From contig NC_014376.1 of the NCBI RefSeq assembly GCF_000144625.1, forward strand, positions 1,984,001 through 2,048,000: a stretch of DNA of 64,000 nucleotides. The letters are read 5' to 3'. The notes below the pieces were generated by a model that was given only the letters and a program-made list of their open reading frames with translations, was not told where the DNA came from and made no database searches. Shown one piece after another: positions 46,847 through 54,516 of this stretch. This DNA is from [Clostridium] saccharolyticum WM1. Lineage in GTDB: Bacteria; Bacillota; Clostridia; Lachnospirales; Lachnospiraceae. The position numbers and the translations under genes were made by a program. Position 1 is the first letter of the stretch; each line of letters opens with the position of its first letter.

Positions 46847-47488
46847 TTATTTAGTGCCGAAAATCCTATCCCCGGCATCTCCAAGACCAGGACAGATATA
46901 AGCATTTTCATTTAACTGGCGGTCAAGGTGTCCGATGTAGATCTGAATATCCGGATGTGACTCCTGAAGCCTCTTTAAGCCTTCCGGAGCTGCAATAATT
47001 GCCATGAACTTAATGTTTCTTCCGCCATGCTGCTTGATGAAATCCACCGCTGCCACAGCGGAACCTCCGGTTGCCAGCATGGGATCGGTCACAACAATGG
47101 TTCTCTGCTCAATGGGACTTGGAAGCTTGCAGTAGTATTCATGAGGCTCATGAGTAACTTCATCCCGGTACAGTCCAATATGACCAACCTTTGCAGAGGG
47201 AACCAAAGCCAGGATCCCATTAACCATGCCCAGTCCTGCACGAAGAATAGGAACGACAGCCATTTTTTTACCGGCAATCATTGGGGTCATGCAGGTCTCA
47301 ATAGGAGTTTCCACCTCCACATCCTGTAAAGGAAGGTCCCTTAAGGCTTCAAATCCCATAAGCATGGCGATTTCCTCGATAAGGGCACGGAATTCGTTGG
47401 TTCCTGTCCTCTTGTCTCTTAAAATTGAGATCTTATGCTGAATGAGTGGGTGGGTAAAAATGGTTACATTGTCCATTGAAAAGTCCAT
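46847..47488 (-). CDS. upp: Uracil phosphoribosyltransferase
   Basis: 213 residues, normal length. Salvages uracil with PRPP to UMP. Signatures: [35 protein letters not shown], and the PRPP loop [20 protein letters not shown] with the uracil loop at [20 protein letters not shown] upstream lies inside the end of the decayed uracil permease, so the two formed an operon. UMP kinase, the next enzyme, is pyrH at 14.8 kb. Confidence 0.97.
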   Translation of the reverse strand: MDFSMDNVTIFTHPLIQHKISILRDKRTGTNEFRALIEEIAMLMGFEALRDLPLQDVEVETPIETCMTPMIAGKKMAVVPILRAGLGMVNGILALVPSAKVGHIGLYRDEVTHEPHEYYCKLPSPIEQRTIVVTDPMLATGGSAVAAVDFIKQHGGRNIKFMAIIAAPEGLKRLQESHPDIQIYIGHLDRQLNENAYICPGLGDAGDRIFGTK

Positions 47489-47495
47489 AATAATA

Positions 47496-48266
47496 TTAAT
47501 CCTTTCTTTGATCTGATCCTGTATCAGGAACTTTCTGCAAGATAAGGTTCATGAGAACACCGATTATAAATGCAGAAAGAAAACCTGAGAGTTTCATGTA
47601 ATAGAGTCTACTAAAACGTTAAGTCCGTCAAGATATGGAAATCCAGCCCCATTATCAGAATCATTCCATTGCTTTGCTTTTTGCCAGGTTGATTCTGGAT
47701 CATGGCATATACAGTTATTAATCGTAAAAGCTTAGGATTGTAATTCCTGGCGGATGCCAAAACGCCGGTGTTCTCAGAAGAAGTAGTATTGCAGGGCAGC
47801 CCGTAAAACCGGCCGGAAGGTTGCCAGGCTGTCTCTCAAAAAATAACCTGACGCAATTCCTTTCAGAGCAGGAACTGACTGAAAGAAGCCTTGGGCATAT
47901 AAATAGGGCAGAGTATGACGAATAGCGGAGTAAACATGACAATTCCAGGTTTAAATGGCTCCTCCAGTCATTCTGACTGCAAAAATAATTCCACTCTGTG
48001 CTAAAAGTACGTTTCCTGGGATCACGGTTTCTTCCGGCTGGATCTTATGGTGATAACAGCCAGAAAACAAAGGAGAAACCAAGAAGAAGGGAACCTTAAA
48101 TTTAGTGCAGCAGTGGAATATTAAGATACCGGCGCCTGCAGAAAATAATGCCGGCGGTGAATTGACCTGTCAATAAGGGGACCAGCCTGGCGGCGTCAAA
48201 TATGGCGGACAGATACTGGATGCTGAGCAGATAATCCCGGGTTGTCAGTTTTGCGTTGTTACTCAT
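47496..48266 (-). pseudogene. uraA: Decayed uracil permease (UraA/PyrP family)
   Basis: The minus strand starts MSNNAKLTTRDYLLSIQ, then YLSAIFDAARLVPLLTG, which matches the first helix of UraA-type permeases (LLSLQHLFAMFGATVLVPLLTG in relatives). A later piece in another frame reads KVPFFLVSPLFSGCYHH and AQSGIIFAV, and the last piece reads [18 protein letters not shown] before the TAA at 47496-47498, matching the family C terminus. Several stops and frame changes interrupt it, and it spans about 770 bp against roughly 1290 for an intact gene, so the middle is lost. Its start, promoter and position directly before upp are preserved. Confidence 0.72.
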
Positions 48267-48299
48267 TTTTCTACCCCATTTCTTTTTATTTTCCGTCCT

Positions 48300-48328
48300 A
48301 TTTTATCAAAGAAAGGGGTAAATGGCAA
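48300..48328 (-). promoter_or_regulatory. Promoter of the former uraA-upp operon
   Basis: Minus strand TTGCCA (48328-48323), 17-base spacer, TAAAAT (48305-48300). It is intact and probably still drives upp through the relic. Confidence 0.7.
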
Positions 48329-48337
48329 CTATTTTTC

Positions 48338-49180
48338 CTATTTTGTCTCAGGAGTATATTTTATAAGCGCAAAATCGCCCAAACTGTGCGGCACTGGAAC
48401 GGAAACGATGATGGTGCCGTGATCCTCATAGCTAAAGGATTCCGGAAATACGGAAGTGTTGTCTGGTCCCTCAGCTTTCAGGGGAAAATCAGCATTTTGA
48501 AACATTTTCACATATGCTTCCTGGCTGGTTTCAGCAAGGTAAGGAAGTAGGGCTTCTGTAAGCTCAGGAGAAGTATCATTAAACTGGCAGTCAGAAGAAC
48601 GAATGTATTCTGCCAATCCCCTGGGGTCCGCATAGTCTGTGAGACTGATATCTTTTGCCTGGGATATGTCGACGGTGTTGGTAAAAAACAGATGGACCGG
48701 ATGAGCGGCTCCTTCCCCAGACAACAATCCGGTGTATGTGGCTGTGATCCGTTTCCTGTCTGCAGAAATTATTTTAGCTGTAATGGATAGGCTATCTGAT
48801 TTCGGATTCACGGAGCATGCCTTCTGTATTTCCAGAGCATTGCTCTTTAACAGGGCATTGATCTTTTTCTCTTTCTCTCCATCCTCTAATCCGGTAATAG
48901 ACGGATATTCAATGGAAACTTTTCCTTCCTCATAGGTGTGAATAACGGTAGAGATGCGGGCGGCGGAATCAGCTCTGCTGGTTTCGTTTTCCAATGCCAA
49001 TGCTTTGCCGTCTGGACTTTCGGTATTGCCGGGGTTTTGGGCCCCGGTGGCAGAGGACATGGATTCCCCGTCGATTGCAGCTGTGGATACGTCGATTTTC
49101 ATATAGTTTTTATGTCCGCAGCCGCTTAAGATCAGGACGCAGATAATGAAAAGGGCTGTGATGACGGAATTTCGTTTCAT
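48338..49180 (-). CDS. Lipoprotein with DUF4163/DUF3298-like domain
   Basis: 280 residues. The N terminus MKRNSVITALFIICVLILSGC is a lipoprotein signal with lipobox LSGC, so it is anchored outside the membrane. A Ser/Gly/Asn-rich linker follows to about residue 75. The rest (VSIEYPSITGLEDGEKEKKI, TNTVDISQAKDISLTDY, VPVPHSLGDFALIKY) has the two-part DUF4163-DUF3298 layout found in PdaC- and RsiV-like proteins, where it may bind lysozyme or cell-wall ligands. No catalytic deacetylase or transmembrane anti-sigma part is present. GGAGG precedes the ATG. Monocistronic. Confidence 0.8.
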   Translation of the reverse strand: MKRNSVITALFIICVLILSGCGHKNYMKIDVSTAAIDGESMSSATGAQNPGNTESPDGKALALENETSRADSAARISTVIHTYEEGKVSIEYPSITGLEDGEKEKKINALLKSNALEIQKACSVNPKSDSLSITAKIISADRKRITATYTGLLSGEGAAHPVHLFFTNTVDISQAKDISLTDYADPRGLAEYIRSSDCQFNDTSPELTEALLPYLAETSQEAYVKMFQNADFPLKAEGPDNTSVFPESFSYEDHGTIIVSVPVPHSLGDFALIKYTPETK

Positions 49181-49317
49181 AGGAGTGCCTCCCTGTTTTT
49201 CGAGATTTTTTTACAGTATACCACAAATGCTGCGGTAGTGCGGCGTTTTTTTCTAAATTAAGAAAATTGTTGGAAATTGTTGGAAATAATCGCTGCGGGG
49301 GAGTGCTGTGGGCAGAG

Positions 49318-49362
49318 AAAAGGCCCTGGAAATCTGAAAAAATCAGCTTTCCAAGGCCTTGC
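49318..49362 (-). terminator. Terminator of tRNA-Leu
   Basis: AAGGCC(T)TGGAAA and TTTCCAGGGCCTTTT on the minus strand, with an inner CTGATTTTTTCAG stem. The 49181-49317 stretch beside it holds no gene. Confidence 0.75.
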
Positions 49363-49380
49363 CCTCTGCCAAGGGTGTAG

Positions 49381-49463
49381 TGCCGGCAGTGGGACTTGAA
49401 CCCACACGATGTCGCCATCAACGGATTTTGAGTCCGCCTCGTCTGCCATTCCGACATGCCGGC
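49381..49463 (-). tRNA. tRNA-Leu (anticodon CAA)
   Basis: Minus-strand class II tRNA, 83 nt, with acceptor GCCGGCA/TGCCGGC, anticodon loop CTCAAAA (anticodon CAA) and a long variable arm (TGATGGCGACATCG). CCA not encoded. Confidence 0.96.
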
Positions 49464-49482
49464 TTTGCTTACAACGTTCATT

Positions 49483-49511
49483 ATTTTATCATAGGATATT
49501 CCATTTGGCAA
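49483..49511 (-). promoter_or_regulatory. Promoter of tRNA-Leu
   Basis: Minus strand TTGCCA (49511-49506), 17-base spacer, TAAAAT (49488-49483). Confidence 0.75.
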
Positions 49512-49533
49512 GTGTTTTTTTGAGATTATTAAA

Positions 49534-49562
49534 TTGAAAATAAGCAAAATATATTGTATGAT
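49534..49562 (+). promoter_or_regulatory. Promoter of the zinc-finger gene and polA
   Basis: TTGAAA (49534-49539), 17-base spacer, TATGAT (49557-49562). Confidence 0.68.
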
Positions 49563-49596
49563 AGACAGAAGATAAGGTTAAGGAGGTATCTGGGCC

Positions 49597-49944
49597 ATGA
49601 CATGTAAAGAAGCGGAACGTCTGGTCATGCCTTACATCAAAGATGAATTGACAGACGAAGAGCTGGGGGAATTTCTGACGCATATGGAATCCTGTACGGA
49701 ATGCAGGGAGGAACTGGAAATATACTTTACGGTTGATGTAGGAATCCGGCAGTTAGACTCCGAAACTGGGAATTATAATATAAAAGGAACGCTGGAGGCT
49801 GCCATAGAGCAGTCCAGACAAAGGCTGCAGTTGGTACGGTGTATAAAAATTGCCAGATATGCAGTGTCAACGGTAAGTATCATGGCGCTGGTTATAACAA
49901 TCCTTCTGCAGTGCCGGATCTGGATACAGTGGGGGTTATTATAA
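49597..49944 (+). CDS. Small membrane protein with zf-HC2 (anti-sigma-factor-like) zinc finger
   Basis: 115 residues. MTCKEAERLVMPYIKDELTD and HMESCTECREEL give the Cys...His-x3-Cys-x2-Cys zinc-finger layout of anti-sigma factors such as RsiW/ChrR-type N-terminal domains. A single membrane helix (YAVSTVSIMALVITILLQC) ends the protein, leaving almost nothing outside. No ECF sigma-factor gene is adjacent; the neighbour is polA, 63 bp downstream. Ligand or partner unknown. AAGGAGG precedes the ATG. It may be a stripped-down regulator whose partner lies elsewhere. Confidence 0.75.
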   Translation: MTCKEAERLVMPYIKDELTDEELGEFLTHMESCTECREELEIYFTVDVGIRQLDSETGNYNIKGTLEAAIEQSRQRLQLVRCIKIARYAVSTVSIMALVITILLQCRIWIQWGLL

Positions 49945-49963
49945 TAGTGGGAAATACCCGGCA

Positions 49964-50007
49964 GGTATCCCTTTATGCCATTAAAACAAGGGCAGGAAAG
50001 AGGAAAT
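49964..50007 (+). repeat. Ribosome-binding-site repeat before polA (one copy)
   Basis: GGTATCCCTTTATGCC, then AAACAAGGGCAGGAAAGAGGAA, ending in AGAGGAAAT just before the polA ATG. Matches the repeat family at 36.8, 53.2 and 56.6 kb. An ATACCC/GGTAT stem stands at its left edge. Confidence 0.7.
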
Positions 50008-52560
50008 ATGGACAGAAAAAGAATTATATTAATTGATGGGAGCAGCATGGCAGAGAATGCTTTTTATGGACTTCCTTCCAATGGAGTGAAAGGGATTCAA
50101 AGCATGGTCATGAAGCTGCTGGATGCAAAAGAAGCGGACTATTTTGCTGCGGCCTTTGATTCGGAAAGGGAAAACGGCCGGAAGGAATTTCTAAAAAGTG
50201 CAGGACTTTATGAAGAGCTTTTAAAGCAGGAAGAGCTGTTAAAGGAGACTTTCCATTCTATGGGGATCTCTGTTCTTGATAAGAAGGGTTATGCATCTTC
50301 TGATATACTGGCCTCATTGGCAAAAAGGTGTCAGGAAGAGGAAGGGGAAATCATCCTCCTGTCCGGAGACCGGAAGCTTTTGCAGGCTGTGGAAGAACAT
50401 GTGACCCTTAAATTACCGGCTGTTGGAGAAGATGGTCTGGAATTTAAGTCTTATTCCATAGAGGGCATCAGGGAAGAATATGGCCTTGAGCCAGGGGACT
50501 TATTAGGAGTTTTTGGCTTGACCGAAGCAAAAGGAATCGGAGAAAAAACGGCCTGTGATTTGATAAAAAAATATCATACTATTGAAAATATTTATCAGCA
50601 GATGGAAAAAATAGAGTCTCACAGGATCAGGGAGACGCTTACAAGGAATAAGGAAAAGGTCAGGAAAAAGGAAGCGCTTTCCGCTCTTCGCAGGGACTGT
50701 GATATCCGTCTGGATTATACAAAAACCCTGGAACAGGCAGAGATCCAGAAGATTATGGACATGGATTTTGTCCCTGCTGTTTTCCCCGGAGAAGAAGAGG
50801 AAGCTTCCCTGGAATCGGGCTTTCATGTAGTTACGGACCTTTTGGAAGCGGAGGCCATATTTCTAAAATGCAAAGAAGGCTGTTGTCTGGGGATCCAGTT
50901 GGTGATAGAAGACAAGGCCCTGTCAGCCATGTCCCTTTGCCTCAGTGAAACGGAATCCTACTGTTTCATACCCCAGGGGACTCTTAAGCCGGAATATCTG
51001 GCAGAAAAAGGGTCGGAGATATGTAAAAGGGCAGGAAAGGCGGCAGTTCTTCAGTTAAAAAGTCAGCTTCCCCTTTTAAAAATCACGGAGGAAAGTCCTG
51101 TATTTGATGCCAGCATAGCCGGATATCTTTTGAATCCTTTAAAGGATTCCTATGAATATAATGATCTGGCAGCGGATTACCTGGACCTTTCTATACCCTC
51201 CAGAACCGAACTAATAGGAAAAAGCTCGATGAAACGTGCCATGGAGGAAAATAAGGAAAAGGCCGTTTCCTGTATCTGCTATATGTCTTATGTGGCATTC
51301 AGAAGCCGGGATTTACTTCAAGAGGCACTGGAAAAGGCGGGCATGGATAAGCTGTTTTATGAAATCGAAATGCCTTTGACCTACAGTCTGTATCGAATGG
51401 AAGATGCCGGAATCCGGGTGGAAAGAAAGCTGCTGAAGGAATACGGGGACCGTTTAAAAGTACGGATTGCGGAGCTGGAGCAGAAGATATATGAAGAAAC
51501 AGGAGAAACCTTTAACATTAATTCCCCCAAACAGCTGGGAGAGGTGCTCTTTGACCATATGAAAATCCCGGGAGGGAAAAAGACAAAAACCGGTTATTCT
51601 ACGGCTGCTGATGTATTGGAAAAGCTTGCCTCTGACTGGCCTGCGGTCAGACTGATTCTGGATTACAGGCAGCTGACCAAATTAAATTCCACTTATGCGG
51701 ATGGGCTGGCAGCCTATATCGGGCCTGATGAACGGATTCACGGGACCTTTAACCAGACGATTACTGCCACCGGAAGGATCAGCAGCACAGAACCAAACCT
51801 TCAGAACATTCCGGTGCGTATGGAACTGGGAAGAGAGATCAGAAAGGTTTTTGTGCCCCAGGAGGGCTGTGTGTTCATAGATGCGGATTATTCCCAGATT
51901 GAGCTGAGGGTCCTGGCTCATATGTCAGGAGACCAGCGTCTGATCGGGGCTTATAAGCAGGCAGAGGACATCCATGCCATCACGGCCTCCCAGGTATTCC
52001 ATGTCCCGCTTCATGAGGTGACGCCGCTTCAGAGGAGGAATGCAAAGGCTGTAAACTTCGGTATTGTATATGGAATCAGCTCCTTTGGACTGAGTGAGGG
52101 ATTAAGCATTACCAGAAAAGAGGCCTCGGAATATATTGAAAAATACTTTGAGACCTATCCGGGAGTGAAGACATTCTTAGACGGCCTTGTGGCCGAAGCG
52201 AAGGAACTGGGCTATGCGGCCAGCATGTTCGGAAGACGCCGCCCTGTTCCAGAACTGAAATCTTCCAACTTTATGCAGCGTTCCTTTGGAGAGCGGGTCG
52301 CCATGAATTCTCCCATTCAGGGTACTGCGGCGGATATTATTAAGATAGCCATGATACGGGTAGATGGTGCCTTAAGAAAACAGGGATTAAGATCCCGGAT
52401 CGTCCTTCAGGTTCATGATGAACTTCTCATTGAAGCATACAGGGAAGAGGCAGACCAGGTAAAGGAACTTCTGGCGGAAGAAATGAAGCATGCAGCAGAT
52501 CTTGCAGTTTCTCTTGAAGTAGAGGCCAATGCAGGGGATTCCTGGTTTGATGCCAAATAA
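50008..52560 (+). CDS. polA: DNA polymerase I with degenerate nuclease domains
   Basis: 850 residues. The polymerase domain is intact: FNINSPKQLGEVLF, GRISSTEPNLQNIP, motif A DADYSQIELRVLAH, motif B RRNAKAVNFGIVYG, motif C QVHDELL. The 5'-nuclease domain keeps the fold (RIILIDGSSMAENAFYGLP, helix-hairpin-helix AKGIGEKTACDLIKKY) but not its metal ligands: YEADD of relatives is YASSD (95-99), GDKD is GDRK (120-123), and GDSSDNIPG is replaced by GVFGLTEA. The 3'-5' exonuclease region also lacks DxE, as in Bacillus. ATG 50008 follows AGAGGAAAT; 49975 lies in the repeat. coaE follows after 14 bp, the usual polA locus. Confidence 0.93.
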   Translation: MDRKRIILIDGSSMAENAFYGLPSNGVKGIQSMVMKLLDAKEADYFAAAFDSERENGRKEFLKSAGLYEELLKQEELLKETFHSMGISVLDKKGYASSDILASLAKRCQEEEGEIILLSGDRKLLQAVEEHVTLKLPAVGEDGLEFKSYSIEGIREEYGLEPGDLLGVFGLTEAKGIGEKTACDLIKKYHTIENIYQQMEKIESHRIRETLTRNKEKVRKKEALSALRRDCDIRLDYTKTLEQAEIQKIMDMDFVPAVFPGEEEEASLESGFHVVTDLLEAEAIFLKCKEGCCLGIQLVIEDKALSAMSLCLSETESYCFIPQGTLKPEYLAEKGSEICKRAGKAAVLQLKSQLPLLKITEESPVFDASIAGYLLNPLKDSYEYNDLAADYLDLSIPSRTELIGKSSMKRAMEENKEKAVSCICYMSYVAFRSRDLLQEALEKAGMDKLFYEIEMPLTYSLYRMEDAGIRVERKLLKEYGDRLKVRIAELEQKIYEETGETFNINSPKQLGEVLFDHMKIPGGKKTKTGYSTAADVLEKLASDWPAVRLILDYRQLTKLNSTYADGLAAYIGPDERIHGTFNQTITATGRISSTEPNLQNIPVRMELGREIRKVFVPQEGCVFIDADYSQIELRVLAHMSGDQRLIGAYKQAEDIHAITASQVFHVPLHEVTPLQRRNAKAVNFGIVYGISSFGLSEGLSITRKEASEYIEKYFETYPGVKTFLDGLVAEAKELGYAASMFGRRRPVPELKSSNFMQRSFGERVAMNSPIQGTAADIIKIAMIRVDGALRKQGLRSRIVLQVHDELLIEAYREEADQVKELLAEEMKHAADLAVSLEVEANAGDSWFDAK

Positions 52561-52574
52561 AGGAGTGAGGCAGA

Positions 52575-53156
52575 ATGAGAGTGATTGGACTGACCGGAGG
52601 GGTTGGAGCTGGAAAAAGCATGGTTCTTTCTATTTTAAAGAAAGAGTACGGTGCGGAAGTGATCAAAGCGGATGAGGTGGCGCATCAGTTGATGGAACCG
52701 GGAAAGGAAGGTTATCTTGCGTTGACAAAAGCCCTGGGGAAGGGCTTCCTGAATCCGGACGGGACCATTGACCGCAAGGCTTTGGCTGCATGTATTTTTC
52801 AGGATGACAGAGTAAGGGAAACCGTAGATGACATCATCCACCCGATGGTATGGAAAACCATAAGGCATAAAATTTCTGCTTCCCAAGCAGGGCTTATTGT
52901 GGTAGAATTTGCAATTATGAATGAAAAAACGGATGAAGCCTGGGAGGAAATGTGGTATGTCCGCACCTCAAAGGAGAACCGGATCCGCCGTCTGGCAGAA
53001 AACCGGGGCTATACGAGAGAGCATTCAGAACGTATCATAGCCAGCCAGGCCTCTGAATCAGAATTTTTAAGCCGTTGCACACGGGTTATCGAAAATGATG
53101 GTTCTATGGAGGAAGTAAGGGGACAACTGGCTGAAATATTAAAAAACAGGGCATAG
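52575..53156 (+). CDS. coaE: Dephospho-CoA kinase
   Basis: 193 residues. Last step of CoA synthesis: phosphorylates the 3' hydroxyl of dephospho-CoA. P-loop GLTGGVGAGKSMVL, KADEVAHQLMEPGKEGY, DRKALAACIF, IIHPMVW and the R-rich lid region RIRRLAENRGYTREHSERI are present. GGAGTGAGG precedes the ATG. The polA-coaE neighbourhood is conserved in Firmicutes, usually with mutM between them; mutM is absent here. Confidence 0.95.
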   Translation: MRVIGLTGGVGAGKSMVLSILKKEYGAEVIKADEVAHQLMEPGKEGYLALTKALGKGFLNPDGTIDRKALAACIFQDDRVRETVDDIIHPMVWKTIRHKISASQAGLIVVEFAIMNEKTDEAWEEMWYVRTSKENRIRRLAENRGYTREHSERIIASQASESEFLSRCTRVIENDGSMEEVRGQLAEILKNRA

Positions 53157-53213
53157 GAAGTCCGGGATTTTGGCAAATGCACCATGGAAGGATATATCCG
53201 GGAAGCCTCCTGC

Positions 53214-53311
53214 GGGCCTCCTTTTATGCTCAAATAGCGTCATCGGAAAAGAGGAAATACCCTTTGGGTATCCCTTTATATCCCAAAAGCGTGGATAAGA
53301 AAGAGGAAAGT
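53214..53311 (+). repeat. Two tandem copies of the ribosome-binding-site repeat before the MBL hydrolase gene
   Basis: Copy 1: GCCTCCTTTTATGCTC to GGAAAAGAGGAAA (about 53214-53258). Copy 2: GGGTATCCCTTTATATCCC to AAGAAAGAGGAAAGT (53265-53311), supplying the ribosome-binding site of the next gene. ATACCC/GGGTAT forms a small stem between them. Confidence 0.7.
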
Positions 53312-54109
53312 ATGAGATTGGTAAGTATTGCAAGCGGAAGCAGCGGAAACTGCATTTATGTAGGCTCCGATACCACCCATATTCTGGTGGATGCCGGGAT
53401 CAGCAACAAAAGAATCCAACAGGGATTAAATGAAATCGGGTTAAAGGGAAGTGAGCTGACTGGTATCGTCATCACCCATGAACACTCTGACCACACAAAA
53501 GGTCTGGGTGTTCTGGCCAGGAAGTATGGAGTTCCGATTTACGGGACAAGGGAAACCCTGGATGAGATATCAAAGCAGAAATATCTTGGAGAATATCCCA
53601 GAGAACTTTTTCACGCTGTCAGTCCTGATGTGGATTTTTGTGTGGGAGATCTGGAAGTAAAGCCCTTTTCCATTGACCACGATGCATCAAACCCGGTGGC
53701 TTACAGGATTCAGCATGGGCACAAATCTGTTGCAGTAGCTACGGATATGGGACATTACGACCAGTATATCATTGAACATCTTCAGGGTCTGGATGCATTG
53801 CTTTTGGAGTCCAACCATGATGTAAATATGCTGCAGGCAGGGCCTTATCCTTATTATTTAAAACGCAGGATCCTGGGGGATCACGGACACCTTTCCAATG
53901 AGAATGCAGGGCGGCTTTTATGCTGTATTCTTCATGAAAATCTTAAGAAGATTCTGCTGGGCCACTTAAGCAAGGAGAACAATTATGAGGAGCTTGCTTA
54001 TGAAACAGTAAGGCTTGAAATCACAGAGGGAGATAATCCATTTAAGGCATCGGATTTTTCCATATCAGTTGCAAAAAGGGATCAGATGTCGGAAATTATC
54101 ACTATATAA
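53312..54109 (+). CDS. MBL-fold metallo-hydrolase, WalJ/YycJ type
   Basis: 265 residues. Metallo-beta-lactamase fold: SIASGSSGNCIYVGSDTTHI, the metal motif THEHSDHTKGL, DLEVKPFSIDHDA, VATDMGH, LLLESNHD and HLSNENAGRLL. YycJ/WalJ-type proteins are thought to be DNA-acting nucleases linked to repair and cell division. ATG 53312 follows AGAGGAAAG; a frame open to 53177 reads through the repeats and is rejected. No walRK genes nearby. Confidence 0.88.
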   Translation: MRLVSIASGSSGNCIYVGSDTTHILVDAGISNKRIQQGLNEIGLKGSELTGIVITHEHSDHTKGLGVLARKYGVPIYGTRETLDEISKQKYLGEYPRELFHAVSPDVDFCVGDLEVKPFSIDHDASNPVAYRIQHGHKSVAVATDMGHYDQYIIEHLQGLDALLLESNHDVNMLQAGPYPYYLKRRILGDHGHLSNENAGRLLCCILHENLKKILLGHLSKENNYEELAYETVRLEITEGDNPFKASDFSISVAKRDQMSEIITI

Positions 54110-54204
54110 TGAGCGAAATAAGAAGGATCGCTTGCCCATTCGGCGAAGGCGGAATGCCGGTCATGTTTCGCAGAATCATAATCTAATTGAAGAGGAGAAG
54201 TATT

Positions 54205-54477
54205 ATGAACAAAACGATTATTACAGTAGTTGGAAAAGACACGGTTGGGATCATAGCCAAGATCTGTACTTACCTGGCTGGCAACAAGGTGAACATATTG
54301 GACATTTCCCAGACCATTGTCCAGGGATTCTTTAATATGATGATGATTGTGGATATCAATGACGCACCTAAGCCTTTTGGGGAGCTGGCCGATGAACTGG
54401 AACGGATCGGTGATGAAATCGGCGTAAAGGTAAAGTGCCAGCGAGAGGAAATTTTCACCAGTATGCACCGGATCTGA
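54205..54477 (+). CDS. ACT-domain protein (UPF0237 type)
   Basis: 90 residues, essentially one ACT domain: TIITVVGKDTVGIIAKICTY, NKVNILDISQTIVQGFFNMM, then IVDIND. Members are thought to sense small ligands; relatives of GcvR. GAGGAG precedes ATG 54205. Next to the UPF0210 gene, its usual neighbour across Firmicutes, 39 bp downstream, so the two proteins probably act together. Confidence 0.9.
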   Translation: MNKTIITVVGKDTVGIIAKICTYLAGNKVNILDISQTIVQGFFNMMMIVDINDAPKPFGELADELERIGDEIGVKVKCQREEIFTSMHRI

Positions 54478-54516
54478 TGATGAAGTCAAGGCTTAAGAAA
54501 AGGATGGGTTCCCGAT

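Noticed and set aside
48242..48550. Plus-strand open frame of 102 codons between the uraA relic and the lipoprotein
   Set aside because: Overlaps the minus-strand promoter and the end of the lipoprotein gene; no ribosome-binding site and no recognisable content.
53177..53311. In-frame N-terminal extension of the MBL hydrolase
   Set aside because: It reads through the repeat pair; the family starts at MRLVSIASGSSGN and the ATG at 53312 has AGAGGAAAG before it.
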